From: Actinomycetales bacterium
GTDB taxonomy: Bacteria > Actinomycetota > Actinomycetes > Actinomycetales > Dermatophilaceae
DNA length: 64,000 nt
Direction of reading: 5' to 3'
Assembly: GCA_016710645.1 (NCBI GenBank)
Contig: JADJVI010000014.1
Coordinates: 57,545 to 121,544, forward strand
A model generated the notes under the pieces. That model worked only from the letters and a program-made list of their open reading frames with translations, did no database searches and was not told the DNA's origin. This document shows positions 42,709-50,054 of the stretch, one piece after another. A program made the translations under genes and the position numbers. The stretch's first letter is position 1, and each line of letters opens with the position of its first letter.

Positions 42709-42764
42709 GCTTCGAGACTACGACGACTGAGCTCTAGGCGACCGTGAGTGGGAGGCTTGCCCTT

Positions 42765-44066
42765 GTGACCGAGCCCGCCGACTCTGCTGGTGGTGCCGAG
42801 GGCGTCGTGCCCGTTGGTGATGCGGCGGACCAGGGCAGCGGCTACCGACCCGGCGAGACGGCATACCGGCGGGTCATCGTCGCGCTCTTCGCGGCCGGGG
42901 TGGCGACCTTCGCGCTCCTGTACGCCGCGCAGCCGCTGCTGCCAGATTTCACCGCTGAGTTCGGGGTGACTCCTGCGGTCGCGGCGTTCTCGGTGTCGGG
43001 GACCACGCTCGCGCTGGGGCTGGCACTGCTCGTCGTGGGGCCGAGCACCGAGGTGCTCGGGCGGACGCCGATCATCATCGCGTCGCTGTTCGCCTCGTCG
43101 ATCGTCGGCGTGCTCGTCGCCGTGGCGCCGTCGTGGCCGGTGCTGCTCGGGTTGCGGGCGCTGCAGGGGTTGGCGCTGGCCGGCATACCGGCGGTCGTCG
43201 TGGCCTACCTGCGCGAGGAGATCGACGATTCTGCGCACGGGGTCGCGACGGGGGTCTACATCGGCGGCACCGCGATCGGCGGAATGGTCGGGCGGCTCGT
43301 CGTCGGCGGCGTCACCGATCTCGCGGGCTGGCGCTGGGGGCTGGCCGCGGTCGGGCTGATGGGGCTGGTTTGCGCGCTGTGCGTGCACCTGCTGCTGCCG
43401 CGGTCGCGGTTCTTCCGGCCGGTGGCGGCGTCGCGGCGGGGGCTGGTCGAGACGACGCGGCGGTTGCTGTCCGACCCCGCGCTGGTCGCCCTATATCTCG
43501 TCGGGGCGGTGGCGATGGGGTCGTTCGTCGCGACCTTCAACACCATCGGCTTCCGGCTGCGCGGGGAGCCCTACCTGCTCGGGGTGGCGGTCTCGGGCTT
43601 GATCTACCTGTCCTATGCGTCGGGTTCCTTCTCTTCCGCGTATGCCGGGCGGCTCGCCGACCGCCTGGGCCGGCGCACCGTGTTGCCGGTGTTCTTCGCG
43701 CTCACGCTGGTGGGCTTGCTGGTGACGCTGGCGGCACCGTTATGGCTGGTCGCGGTGGGGATCACCGTGTTTGCGGCCGGGTTCTTCGCGGTGCATGGGG
43801 TGGCGTCGGCGTGGGTGGCGGCGCGGGCCCACGCGGGAGGTGGCGGCACGGGTCAGGCGACGGCGTTCTACCTGTTCTGCTACTACCTCGGCTCGTCGGT
43901 GTTCGGGGCGTGGGCCGGGACGGCCTGGTCGACGGGTGGCTGGCCGCGGGTGATCGAGATGACCGGGGCCCTCGTCGTGGTGGGGGTGGGCCTCGGACTG
44001 TGGCTACAGCGCATCCCGTCGCTGGCCGAGCCCCCCGTCGAGGACGAAGGCGTCACGGCATACTGA
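42765..44066 (+). CDS. MFS transporter (YnfM-like)
   Basis: A 433-residue permease with twelve hydrophobic segments and MFS loop motifs (GRTPIIIASL between TM2 and TM3, GRLADRLGRRTVLP in the second half). Overall it resembles inner-membrane YnfM-type exporters. The upstream GTG 42744 is possible, but a GGGAGG site at 42750-42754 favours GTG 42765. A hydrophilic lead of about 40 residues precedes TM1. The substrate is unknown. Confidence 0.87.
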   Translation: MTEPADSAGGAEGVVPVGDAADQGSGYRPGETAYRRVIVALFAAGVATFALLYAAQPLLPDFTAEFGVTPAVAAFSVSGTTLALGLALLVVGPSTEVLGRTPIIIASLFASSIVGVLVAVAPSWPVLLGLRALQGLALAGIPAVVVAYLREEIDDSAHGVATGVYIGGTAIGGMVGRLVVGGVTDLAGWRWGLAAVGLMGLVCALCVHLLLPRSRFFRPVAASRRGLVETTRRLLSDPALVALYLVGAVAMGSFVATFNTIGFRLRGEPYLLGVAVSGLIYLSYASGSFSSAYAGRLADRLGRRTVLPVFFALTLVGLLVTLAAPLWLVAVGITVFAAGFFAVHGVASAWVAARAHAGGGGTGQATAFYLFCYYLGSSVFGAWAGTAWSTGGWPRVIEMTGALVVVGVGLGLWLQRIPSLAEPPVEDEGVTAY

Positions 44067-44206
44067 CGCGCTTGGCTGGTTGGGGCGCTCTGTGGTGGAC
44101 GGCACCCGGCCAAACTGACGCGTCTGGCTGCTTGAGTGGACAGTGCCCGGCCAAACTGACGCGTTTGGCTGCTTGAGCCGAAGGGAAGCAACAAAACGCG
44201 TCAGCT
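44062..44206. repeat. CTGACGCG repeat cluster ending in a long hairpin (family B)
   Basis: Three direct copies of an ACTGACGCG(T/C)(T/C)TGGCTG unit begin at 44062, 44114 and 44155. The last pairs with AAACGCGTCAG (44194-44204) to make an 11-pair outer stem with an inner TGCTT/AAGCA stem. Copies 2 and 3 are 41 bases apart and also share a CCCGGCCAA lead. The MFS stop codon lies in the first copy. A related hairpin is at 45385-45435. Confidence 0.7.
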
Positions 44207-44271
44207 AGGGTCCGTCGGGTTGTTGGTGGCCGTGGTCGAGGTGCCGGTCTTCTGGTGAATTGTCCGGCCGG

Positions 44272-44339
44272 TCACGAAAGGCGGCGGATCACGAGAGGCG
44301 GCGGATCACGAACGACGGCGGATCACGAACGGCGGCGGA
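44272..44339. repeat. 17-bp tandem repeat, four units
   Basis: Four units of TCACGA-AAGGCGGCGGA (variants at three positions) sit end to end. The last unit writes the stop codon and final Arg-Arg-Arg-Ser of the convergent DUF559 gene. Confidence 0.8.
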
Positions 44340-45258
44340 GCTCGTGATGCAGACGAGTCACGAACATCTGCCGGGCTTCGGTGTGCCCGACGTGCCGCGC
44401 TGTCATGGGGATGACGAGCCAGCCCAGGTCACGGAGCAACTCCAGGCGATCAACATCGGCCATCCACTGCGCTCGGTCGGAGCGGTGGTGGTCACCCTGG
44501 TATTCGACGATGACCCGTTGCGCTCGCCACAGGAAGTCGACCATGGCGACCCACTGGCCATCATCGAACACTGCTGCGTTGAGCTCCGGCTCGGGCAGGC
44601 CCGCATCGATGAAGAGCAGCCGGGCCCGAGTTTCCATGGGCGATCGGCTGCCAGCCCGAACCAACGCGAACGCCCGCTGCGCCGCTGGCGCCCCGTGGGT
44701 TTTGGCTCGGTTGAGCACCTCTGCCTCCAGCCGGGCCAACGACGTGAGGCCAAGGCGCTCCTCGTCGGCGGTGTGCGGCCAGGCCGCCAGAGCGTCACCC
44801 AGAACGACAGCGTCGTCTCGAGCCAGCCCGGGAGCGAGGTCGCGCCACGTTGCGTAGGGGCTGACGACCGGCATACCCGCGACCAGCGTCAGGCTCCGGC
44901 TCTCCATGCCTAGGTGGCCTCGGATCTGCGGACGCCGCACCGGGCCAGCCGGGGTCGGGCGGATGACTGAGAGCCGGTCGCCAGGGTTCCAGGGGTGCCG
45001 AATCGGGAGGCCGAGCAACTCGGCCGCCGTCTCGTGGCTCCAGGCCCACGGCTGCGGGAGAACGAGAGACAGGGCCGACGTCGCTTGGTGGAGAGTGCGC
45101 GGAGGCCGCGGAGTCCGCAGTCCTTGAGCCGGCCGGGTGAAGCGTTCGTGGCGGAGCTGGGTGCGACTGGCGCCGGCCCGCACAGCGGTCGAGACAGCGA
45201 AAGGGCGTCCCTCCAGCGACCCCGGCAGCGGGCGCAACGGCATGGGCATGAAGCCCAT
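44323..45258 (-). CDS. DUF559/VSR-like endonuclease-fold protein
   Basis: A 311-residue protein of the large actinobacterial family with a C-terminal DUF559 (VSR-endonuclease-like) domain. The core includes SPMETRARLLFIDAGLPEPELN, VAMVDFLWRAQRVIVEYQGDHH and LRDLGWLVIPMTARHV, with the catalytic-type Asp, Glu and Gln residues of the PD-(D/E)xK fold. The N-terminal part resembles AbiEi-like antitoxin domains, but is not certain. ATG 45258; ATG 45249 and GTG 45297 are alternatives. Confidence 0.72.
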   Translation of the reverse strand: MGFMPMPLRPLPGSLEGRPFAVSTAVRAGASRTQLRHERFTRPAQGLRTPRPPRTLHQATSALSLVLPQPWAWSHETAAELLGLPIRHPWNPGDRLSVIRPTPAGPVRRPQIRGHLGMESRSLTLVAGMPVVSPYATWRDLAPGLARDDAVVLGDALAAWPHTADEERLGLTSLARLEAEVLNRAKTHGAPAAQRAFALVRAGSRSPMETRARLLFIDAGLPEPELNAAVFDDGQWVAMVDFLWRAQRVIVEYQGDHHRSDRAQWMADVDRLELLRDLGWLVIPMTARHVGHTEARQMFVTRLHHELRRRS

Positions 45259-45384
45259 CGTGGACCGGCGTGCGCTGGAGGCTGGCGGGTTATCCACAGC
45301 TATGGGTCTCGCCGGCTGTCAACCGACGCCCGCTGGCGGGTCCTGATGACGCACAGCGCGCCCAACCGCGCCTGATCAACCCGC

Positions 45385-45435
45385 ACTGACGCGTTTGGCA
45401 GCTTGGCGACGATCCAAACAGCTAAACGCGTCAGT
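45385..45435. repeat. family-B hairpin, second locus; 45259-45592 otherwise non-coding
   Basis: ACTGACGCGTTT (45385-45396) pairs with AAACGCGTCAGT (45424-45435), a 12-pair perfect outer stem, with further inner pairing (TTGG/CCAA). It shares the CTGACGCGTTTGGC-GCTT core with the 44062-44206 cluster. The surrounding gap (45259-45592) also holds the promoter below and nothing else recognisable. Confidence 0.75.
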
Positions 45436-45552
45436 TGGGCATGGGAATGGGCGTCGGCGGGTGGGCGTCGGCGGGTTGGGAGGCAGTCCGCGGCGGTTGT
45501 TCCAAGGGGCCTTGCGCCGCGACCAGTCCGGAATTACGTCAGGGCGCCGTGA

Positions 45553-45558
45553 TATAAT
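45553..45558 (+). promoter_or_regulatory. consensus -10 box for the 45593 operon
   Basis: A perfect TATAAT in an A/T-rich pocket (GTGATATAATTAGGG) 34 bases before ATG 45593. A convincing -35 at 17-base spacing is not visible. The extended TG-like context (GTGA) may compensate. Such a box is rare in this GC-rich window and suggests strong vegetative expression. Confidence 0.6.
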
Positions 45559-45592
45559 TAGGGCTCACCCAACCGCCACCGAGAGGACCTCG

Positions 45593-45805
45593 ATGACGCG
45601 CCCAGTGGATTCCCGTCTCAACCGCAGCGGCTACGGCCAGCTCAGCGAGACCGACCAGATGCCCAACCCCGCCGAGATCGGCTTGGACGACCGCGATCCC
45701 GCTCGCTCGGCCGTGCCGGCGGAGCAGTCGCCCGGGTTCGACCACGCCACTCCGGACATCCCCGACCACGTTCACCCCGCACTCGCGATGGAGGTCACTG
45801 CATGA
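45593..45805 (+). CDS. small acidic hypothetical protein
   Basis: A 70-residue Asp/Pro-rich protein without hydrophobic segments, from ATG 45593 after a GAGAGG site. Its stop overlaps the next ATG (ATGA, 45802-45805), so the two are translationally coupled. I recognise no family. The coupling suggests it acts with the hibernation-like protein. Confidence 0.55.
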   Translation: MTRPVDSRLNRSGYGQLSETDQMPNPAEIGLDDRDPARSAVPAEQSPGFDHATPDIPDHVHPALAMEVTA

Positions 45806-46215
45806 GCCAGACGATGACGCACGAGCCGACCCAGACCCCCGCCGCCGAGACGCTTGCACCGACGACCGAGACCAAGCGCTTCACGGTGGCAGACATCGCC
45901 ATCGCCGGTGGCCTGCCCGAGAGTGACCGCCGGCTGCTGGACAGCACGCTCCGCCAGGTGGTCAACCGGCTGGCCCGCATCGACGCCCCGATCGAGGCGG
46001 AGATCAGCATCAAGGACCGGGGTTCCTCGGACATCAAGACGACCCTCGAAGTCTGGATCCACGGGCTCCCGCGCCTCGTGGCGACCTCCAGCCTGCAGGA
46101 CGTGCGCGCCGCGCTCAACGACGTCAGTGCCAAGATGGTCGCCCAGATCACCGAGTCGGCCGAGCGCCGCGAGTCAATGAACAACCGTCAGCATCGCGAC
46201 ACCATCCGCAGCTGA
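45802..46215 (+). CDS. HPF/RaiA-like (ribosome hibernation factor-type) protein
   Basis: A 137-residue protein. After a disordered 35-residue lead, the core from RRLLDSTLRQVVNRLARIDAPIEAEISIKDRGS through TTLEVWIHGLPRLVATSSLQDVRAALNDVSAKMVAQI follows the beta-alpha-beta-beta-beta-alpha layout of HPF/RaiA factors, which bind stalled ribosomes. Similarity is structural by eye, so the call is tentative. It lacks the long C-terminal dimerisation domain, so it would be a short form. ATG 45802 overlaps the previous stop. Confidence 0.5.
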   Translation: MSQTMTHEPTQTPAAETLAPTTETKRFTVADIAIAGGLPESDRRLLDSTLRQVVNRLARIDAPIEAEISIKDRGSSDIKTTLEVWIHGLPRLVATSSLQDVRAALNDVSAKMVAQITESAERRESMNNRQHRDTIRS

Positions 46216-46339
46216 CGCCTTCCACTCGGAACAGCCAGGTCCCCTGTCGCCTTGCGCGGCGGGGGACCTGCCACATTCCGGTATGCCGTCCGCTGACCGA
46301 GGTGAGGTTTCCGGGTGCGGGCGACGCAGGAGACACGCG

Positions 46340-46435
46340 ATGATGCGCAGGTGGGAGGGTGCTCGCCGCCGTGGCGTGCTGGCCGGCTGCGCCCAGCTCA
46401 CAACGCTGACCCAGGACCCGTCGACCGCACTGTGA
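46340..46435 (+). CDS. possible short leader ORF with lipobox-like end
   Basis: A 31-codon frame beginning with two ATGs encodes an Arg-rich start and GVLAGCAQL, which resembles a lipoprotein signal tail but lacks a proper hydrophobic core. It ends 8 bases before ATG 46444. It may be a remnant of the downstream gene's signal peptide, in another frame, or chance. Confidence 0.25.
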   Translation: MMRRWEGARRRGVLAGCAQLTTLTQDPSTAL

Positions 46436-46443
46436 GGCCCGGC

Positions 46444-46941
46444 ATGACGAGCAAACCGACCGCGGATTCACCCCACGCGAAGCCAAGGGCGGCATCGACT
46501 CCCACGTCGAGCCAGACTCCGACTCGCAACCCCACTGGAAGCCAGGCGACCAGCTCGGCGAAGGTCGCGGACGTGAAGGCAAGCCCGGTCCTGGTGATCT
46601 ACCGGGCGGAGGGTGGGTTCGCCGGGGTCCGGGACACCCTCACCGTCTACGCCGACGGCCGCACCGAACTCGACCTGCGACCCGGATCAACGGTCGGCGG
46701 TCAGGCCACCAAGGCTCAGCTGACCGACCTTACCCGGCTCATAAACAGCAAGGAATTCGCTTCTGCGAAAACGGAATACGGTCACAAGCAGGGCCTGGAC
46801 CGCACGACCTTCGCCATCGTTATCGGGGACAAGACCATCACGCTCGCCGGTCCCACCACGCCTCCGAACACCGTGCCAAAGCCCGTCGCGCAGGCCCAGG
46901 TCATCCTCGACACCCTCATGACCGAGCTGCGATCCCGGTGA
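46444..46941 (+). CDS. emfourin-like protein (protease-inhibitor-type fold), tentative
   Basis: A 165-residue protein. A Ser/Thr/Pro-rich lead of about 45 residues precedes a compact domain: VLVIYRAEGGFAGVRDTLTVYADGRTEL, a central helix and FAIVIGDKTITLAGP. The GGFAGVR strand recalls emfourin-type inhibitors of M4 metalloproteases. That match is by memory and not certain. ATG 46444 follows GAGG by 6 bases. A Ser/Thr/Pro lead without a signal peptide is odd for such a domain; see the finding on the upstream frame. The 3' end overlaps the VOC gene (GTGA). Confidence 0.5.
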   Translation: MTSKPTADSPHAKPRAASTPTSSQTPTRNPTGSQATSSAKVADVKASPVLVIYRAEGGFAGVRDTLTVYADGRTELDLRPGSTVGGQATKAQLTDLTRLINSKEFASAKTEYGHKQGLDRTTFAIVIGDKTITLAGPTTPPNTVPKPVAQAQVILDTLMTELRSR

Positions 46942-47378
46942 CCTCGACGCGTCCCCACGTGGCCGTCGCGACGATCACCATCAAAGCCCACGACGCCCCG
47001 CGACTGGCAAGGTTCTGGCGGGACCTGCTCGGCTACGTCGTGGCCCCCAACCACTCAGACTCGGCCCGCCTGGAAGATCCCGTGGGCAGCGGGCCGACCA
47101 TCCTCATCCAGCCGACTCGGCAGCGCGCCAACACCGGCGACCCCGATCCTGTCGAACGTATCCATCTCGATCTGCGGCCGGACGACCAGCACCGTGCGGT
47201 CGCCCGCGCTATCGAGCTCGGAGCCCGGCCGGCCGACATCGGCCAAGCCGGTGACGAGGGCTGGGTCGTCCTGGCCGACCCCGAGGGCAACCTCTTCTGC
47301 ATCCTGCAATCAGCCTCCGACCACGCCGACCTGCTCGCCCGCGACCCCGGAACGCCCACCCCTATCGACGATCTCTGA
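46938..47378 (+). CDS. VOC-family protein (glyoxalase/bleomycin-resistance fold)
   Basis: A 146-residue vicinal-oxygen-chelate protein with two beta-alpha-beta-beta-beta modules. The first is VAVATITIKAHDAPRLARFWRDLLGY and the second is ERIHLDLRPDDQHRAVARAIELGA... WVVLADPEGNLFCIL. Chelating His and Glu positions partly match. Function could be binding, dioxygenation or resistance. GTG 46938 overlaps the preceding stop. Confidence 0.85.
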   Translation: MTSTRPHVAVATITIKAHDAPRLARFWRDLLGYVVAPNHSDSARLEDPVGSGPTILIQPTRQRANTGDPDPVERIHLDLRPDDQHRAVARAIELGARPADIGQAGDEGWVVLADPEGNLFCILQSASDHADLLARDPGTPTPIDDL

Positions 47379-47473
47379 GCCGCCGACGCACAGCCGACCC
47401 ACCGGCCTACCGATCAGGCCAGGTCAGGCCGGGCCGTGCCCGAGCAAGCCAGGGCGTATCGAGCCATGCCAGG

Positions 47474-47962
47474 TCAGGCCAACTCAGGAGCGTCGGCCAC
47501 ATCGGATACCTGGGCGTTCAGCGCCGCGACCAGATCGGCGGCCGACAGCGTGACCGCGACGCCATGTGCCCCCGAGCCCATCGACACCCGCCGCCCCGGC
47601 ACGGCGACCAGCGACGCGTCGACGACCACTGGCCAGGCCACTCGCGCACCGAACGGGGTGATCGTCCCGCGCTCGTAACCGGTCACGGCATACGCGCCGG
47701 CAGCGTCGGGCATCGACAGCCGCGAGGTCCCGAGCAGCGCGCGCAGCTTCGGCCACGAGAACTCGCGGTCCCCCGGCACGAGCACGAAGAGGTAGTCGTC
47801 CTCCGCCCTCCGCACGACGAGGGTCTTGACGATGTCACCCGGCTCGACCCCGCGCAGCGCCGCAGCCTCGGCGAGCGAGCCGACCCGCCCGTGGCGGGTC
47901 ACGGCATACGCGACTCCGAGGGCATCAAGTGCCGCCAGCGCGCGTGCCTCTCCGTCGCTCAC
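47474..47962 (-). CDS. ybaK: Cys-tRNA(Pro)/Cys-tRNA(Cys) deacylase
   Basis: A 162-residue YbaK/EbsC-type editing protein that clears mischarged Cys-tRNA(Pro). IVKTLVVRRAEDDYLFVLVPGDREFSWPKLRALLG and GYERGTITPFG are the family cores, with the catalytic Lys in VKTL. GTG 47962 is the best start. The protein has the normal length. Confidence 0.9.
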   Translation of the reverse strand: MSDGEARALAALDALGVAYAVTRHGRVGSLAEAAALRGVEPGDIVKTLVVRRAEDDYLFVLVPGDREFSWPKLRALLGTSRLSMPDAAGAYAVTGYERGTITPFGARVAWPVVVDASLVAVPGRRVSMGSGAHGVAVTLSAADLVAALNAQVSDVADAPELA

Positions 47963-48124
47963 CGCGCCAGGGTATGCCGTCCGCTCACCTCCCGCCCGCG
48001 AGGACGGACACCCATCTGCGGGCGCCACGACACGGATTCACAGTTGCTGCAAACGATTACGTCACCAAATCAGCCGGTCGGGGTGTCAGGATGACCTCGC
48101 TGTCACCGTCGACATAGGAGTTTC

Positions 48125-49483
48125 GTGGGGTCGTTCTGGGTCGAACACGCCTGGCTGCCAACCGGCCTGGCGCGTGGCGGCGTCCGCCTGGTTGTCGGCG
48201 ACGGTCGCTTCGTCAGCATCGAGACCCGCACCCCGTGTCGGCCCGAGGACGAGCGGCTGCCGGGCGTCGCTTACCCCGGCTTCGCCAATGCCCACAGCCA
48301 CGTCTTCCAACGCAGCCTGCGGGGTCGCACCCATTCGGTCGCCGGGCACGGACCGGCCTGGTGGGCGCGGATGTTCGCCGCCGCCGACCGGATGAACCCC
48401 GACCTCTATCTCGACCTCGCGCGGGCGACCTTCCTGGAGATGGTGCTGGCCGGGTTCACGCTGGTGGGGGAGTACCACTACCTGCACCACGCTCCCGGCG
48501 GCCGGCCCTATGCCGACCCCAATGCCATGGGTCATGCGGTGATTCAGGCCGCACAGGATGTCGGCATCCGGCTCACCCTGCTGGACACCTACTACCGCCA
48601 AGGCGGGCTCACCTCCGACGGCCACCTGCCGCTCAATCAGGTGCAGGAACGCTTCTCCGACGGGTCGGTCAACGCCTGGCTGCAGCGCATGGAGCGCATC
48701 GAGCAGAACGAGATGCTGCGCCGTGGTGCCGCGATCCACTCGATCAAGACCGTGCCGCGCGAGGACGCCGCGCTCATCGCCCAGGTGGCCACCGAGCAGC
48801 CGCTGCACGTCTACGTCTCCGAGCAGCACGCCGAAAACCTCGCCTGTCAGATGTATTACGGCCGCACTCCCACCGAGCTGCTGGCCGAAATCGGCGCTCT
48901 CGGAACGGAATTGACGGCGGTTCATGCAGCGCACTTGTCGGAGAACGACATTGCCCTGCTCGGCGACACCGAGTGTCAGGTCGTCGTCTGCCCGACCGCC
49001 GAACGCGATATGGCCGAGCCGCTTGGCCCCATCCGCAAGCTGCTCGACGCCGGGGTGCCGGTGGGCATCGGCTCGGACAGTCACACCTGCATCGACCCCT
49101 TCGTCGAGCTGCGCGAGTTGGAGTACCACGAGCGGGTCGACTCCGGCGAGCGTGGCCGACTGACCAACACCGAGCTGGTCAACTGCGGCACGCTCGCGGG
49201 TTATCAGAGCCTGGGGTGGTACGGCGGCGGCATGATCGCCCCCGGCCGGGTCGCCGATTTCGTCACCATCGACTCGTCATCGGCCCGCACGGTCGGCAGC
49301 AAGTCCGGCGAGCTGGTCTACACGGCCACATCCAGCGACATCGGCACCGTCGTCGTCAACGGCCGCGTCATCGTCCGAGACGGCCATCACGCGCTCGGCA
49401 ACCCTGGCCAGCTCATGCGCCGGGCGCTGCTGGCCTTCCGGGGTCAGCCGCTGCAGTCATCGGGCATCCGCACCCACCACTAG
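48125..49483 (+). CDS. hutF: formimidoylglutamate deiminase
   Basis: A 452-residue amidohydrolase converting N-formimino-L-glutamate to N-formyl-L-glutamate in histidine degradation. It has the metal site HSHVFQRSLRG, VSEQHAENLACQMYYGRTP, HAAHLSENDIALLG, the catalytic GSDSHTCIDPFVELRELEYHERV and the C-terminal GRVADFVTID. GTG 48125 follows GGAG. No other hut gene is adjacent, so the pathway is encoded elsewhere. This gene contains no GTATGCCG word, one of the longer gaps. Confidence 0.93.
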   Translation: MGSFWVEHAWLPTGLARGGVRLVVGDGRFVSIETRTPCRPEDERLPGVAYPGFANAHSHVFQRSLRGRTHSVAGHGPAWWARMFAAADRMNPDLYLDLARATFLEMVLAGFTLVGEYHYLHHAPGGRPYADPNAMGHAVIQAAQDVGIRLTLLDTYYRQGGLTSDGHLPLNQVQERFSDGSVNAWLQRMERIEQNEMLRRGAAIHSIKTVPREDAALIAQVATEQPLHVYVSEQHAENLACQMYYGRTPTELLAEIGALGTELTAVHAAHLSENDIALLGDTECQVVVCPTAERDMAEPLGPIRKLLDAGVPVGIGSDSHTCIDPFVELRELEYHERVDSGERGRLTNTELVNCGTLAGYQSLGWYGGGMIAPGRVADFVTIDSSSARTVGSKSGELVYTATSSDIGTVVVNGRVIVRDGHHALGNPGQLMRRALLAFRGQPLQSSGIRTHH

Positions 49484-49502
49484 CGACGGACCACCACTAG
49501 CG

Positions 49503-49787
49503 TCAGTCGGTGGCCTTCTGCAGCGCGGCGGGCAGGTGCCCCGCCGACTGGGCGTAGTACTGAGCGGCCTTGCGCTGGGCGGCAACTCGCGCGGCGCTCA
49601 CGGCCAACCCGGTGAGGGCGGCGAAGAGCACCGCTTCCTTCCAGGTGGTGTCCTCGGGGTGGGTCGGGTCGTCTGGCGCGGGCTTGCCGGTCGAGATCTC
49701 CCAGCCCTTGCTCACGAGCTTCTGGGCGACCGCAGCCGCGATGACGGCCGACCCGGTGCCGAGCACCCTCCACACCATCGAACCCAT
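49503..49787 (-). CDS. DUF4235 family small membrane protein
   Basis: A 94-residue protein with two hydrophobic segments (VLGTGSAVIAAAVAQKLV and AVLFAALTGLAVSAARVAAQ) and WEISTGKPAPDDPTHPEDTTWKEA between them, the DUF4235 pattern. ATG 49787 with GGAGG at a 6-base gap. Function unknown. Confidence 0.88.
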   Translation of the reverse strand: MGSMVWRVLGTGSAVIAAAVAQKLVSKGWEISTGKPAPDDPTHPEDTTWKEAVLFAALTGLAVSAARVAAQRKAAQYYAQSAGHLPAALQKATD

Positions 49788-49877
49788 GACATTCCTCCTT
49801 GCGACCCCGCCTGCGCACCGGACAGGACGACTCTCGCACACCCTCGCCCGCGCCCGCGAGGTAGAGTCGTCGCGTCA

Positions 49878-49962
49878 CGACAGGGGAGCGCCCCGAGCGC
49901 TGAGAGTGCGGTTCGCCGCAGACCCTCGAACCTGCTCCGGTTAGCACCGGCGAAGGAAGTCG
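49878..49962 (+). promoter_or_regulatory. TPP (THI-element) riboswitch
   Basis: The conserved aptamer segments are in order: GGGG-AGC, GCTGAGAGTG, GACCCTCGAACCTG, CCGGTTAGCACCGGCG, then AAGGAAG. Helix P1 can close through CGAC (49878-49881) and GTCG (49959-49962). Binding of thiamine pyrophosphate should switch off the thiBPQ genes. It is 93 bases before thiB. Confidence 0.95.
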
Positions 49963-50028
49963 AACTCTCGCCCACTGTCGGCCTCGCCGGTGCGCGACAA
50001 GCCAGCCGACGCAGACCGGCAGCAGGCC

Positions 50029-50048
50029 CCTCCTTCACCCATAGGAGG
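50029..50048 (+). promoter_or_regulatory. Shine-Dalgarno-sequestering hairpin, riboswitch output
   Basis: CCTCCT (50029-50034) pairs perfectly with AGGAGG (50043-50048), the thiB ribosome site, around an 8-base loop. No T-rich terminator is visible, so control is most likely translational. Confidence 0.7.
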
Positions 50049-50054
50049 ACACGC

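Noticed and set aside
49536..50054. upstream extension of thiB through the riboswitch
   Set aside because: The riboswitch and a strong AGGAGG before ATG 50055 fix the start; the extension is antisense to the DUF4235 gene.
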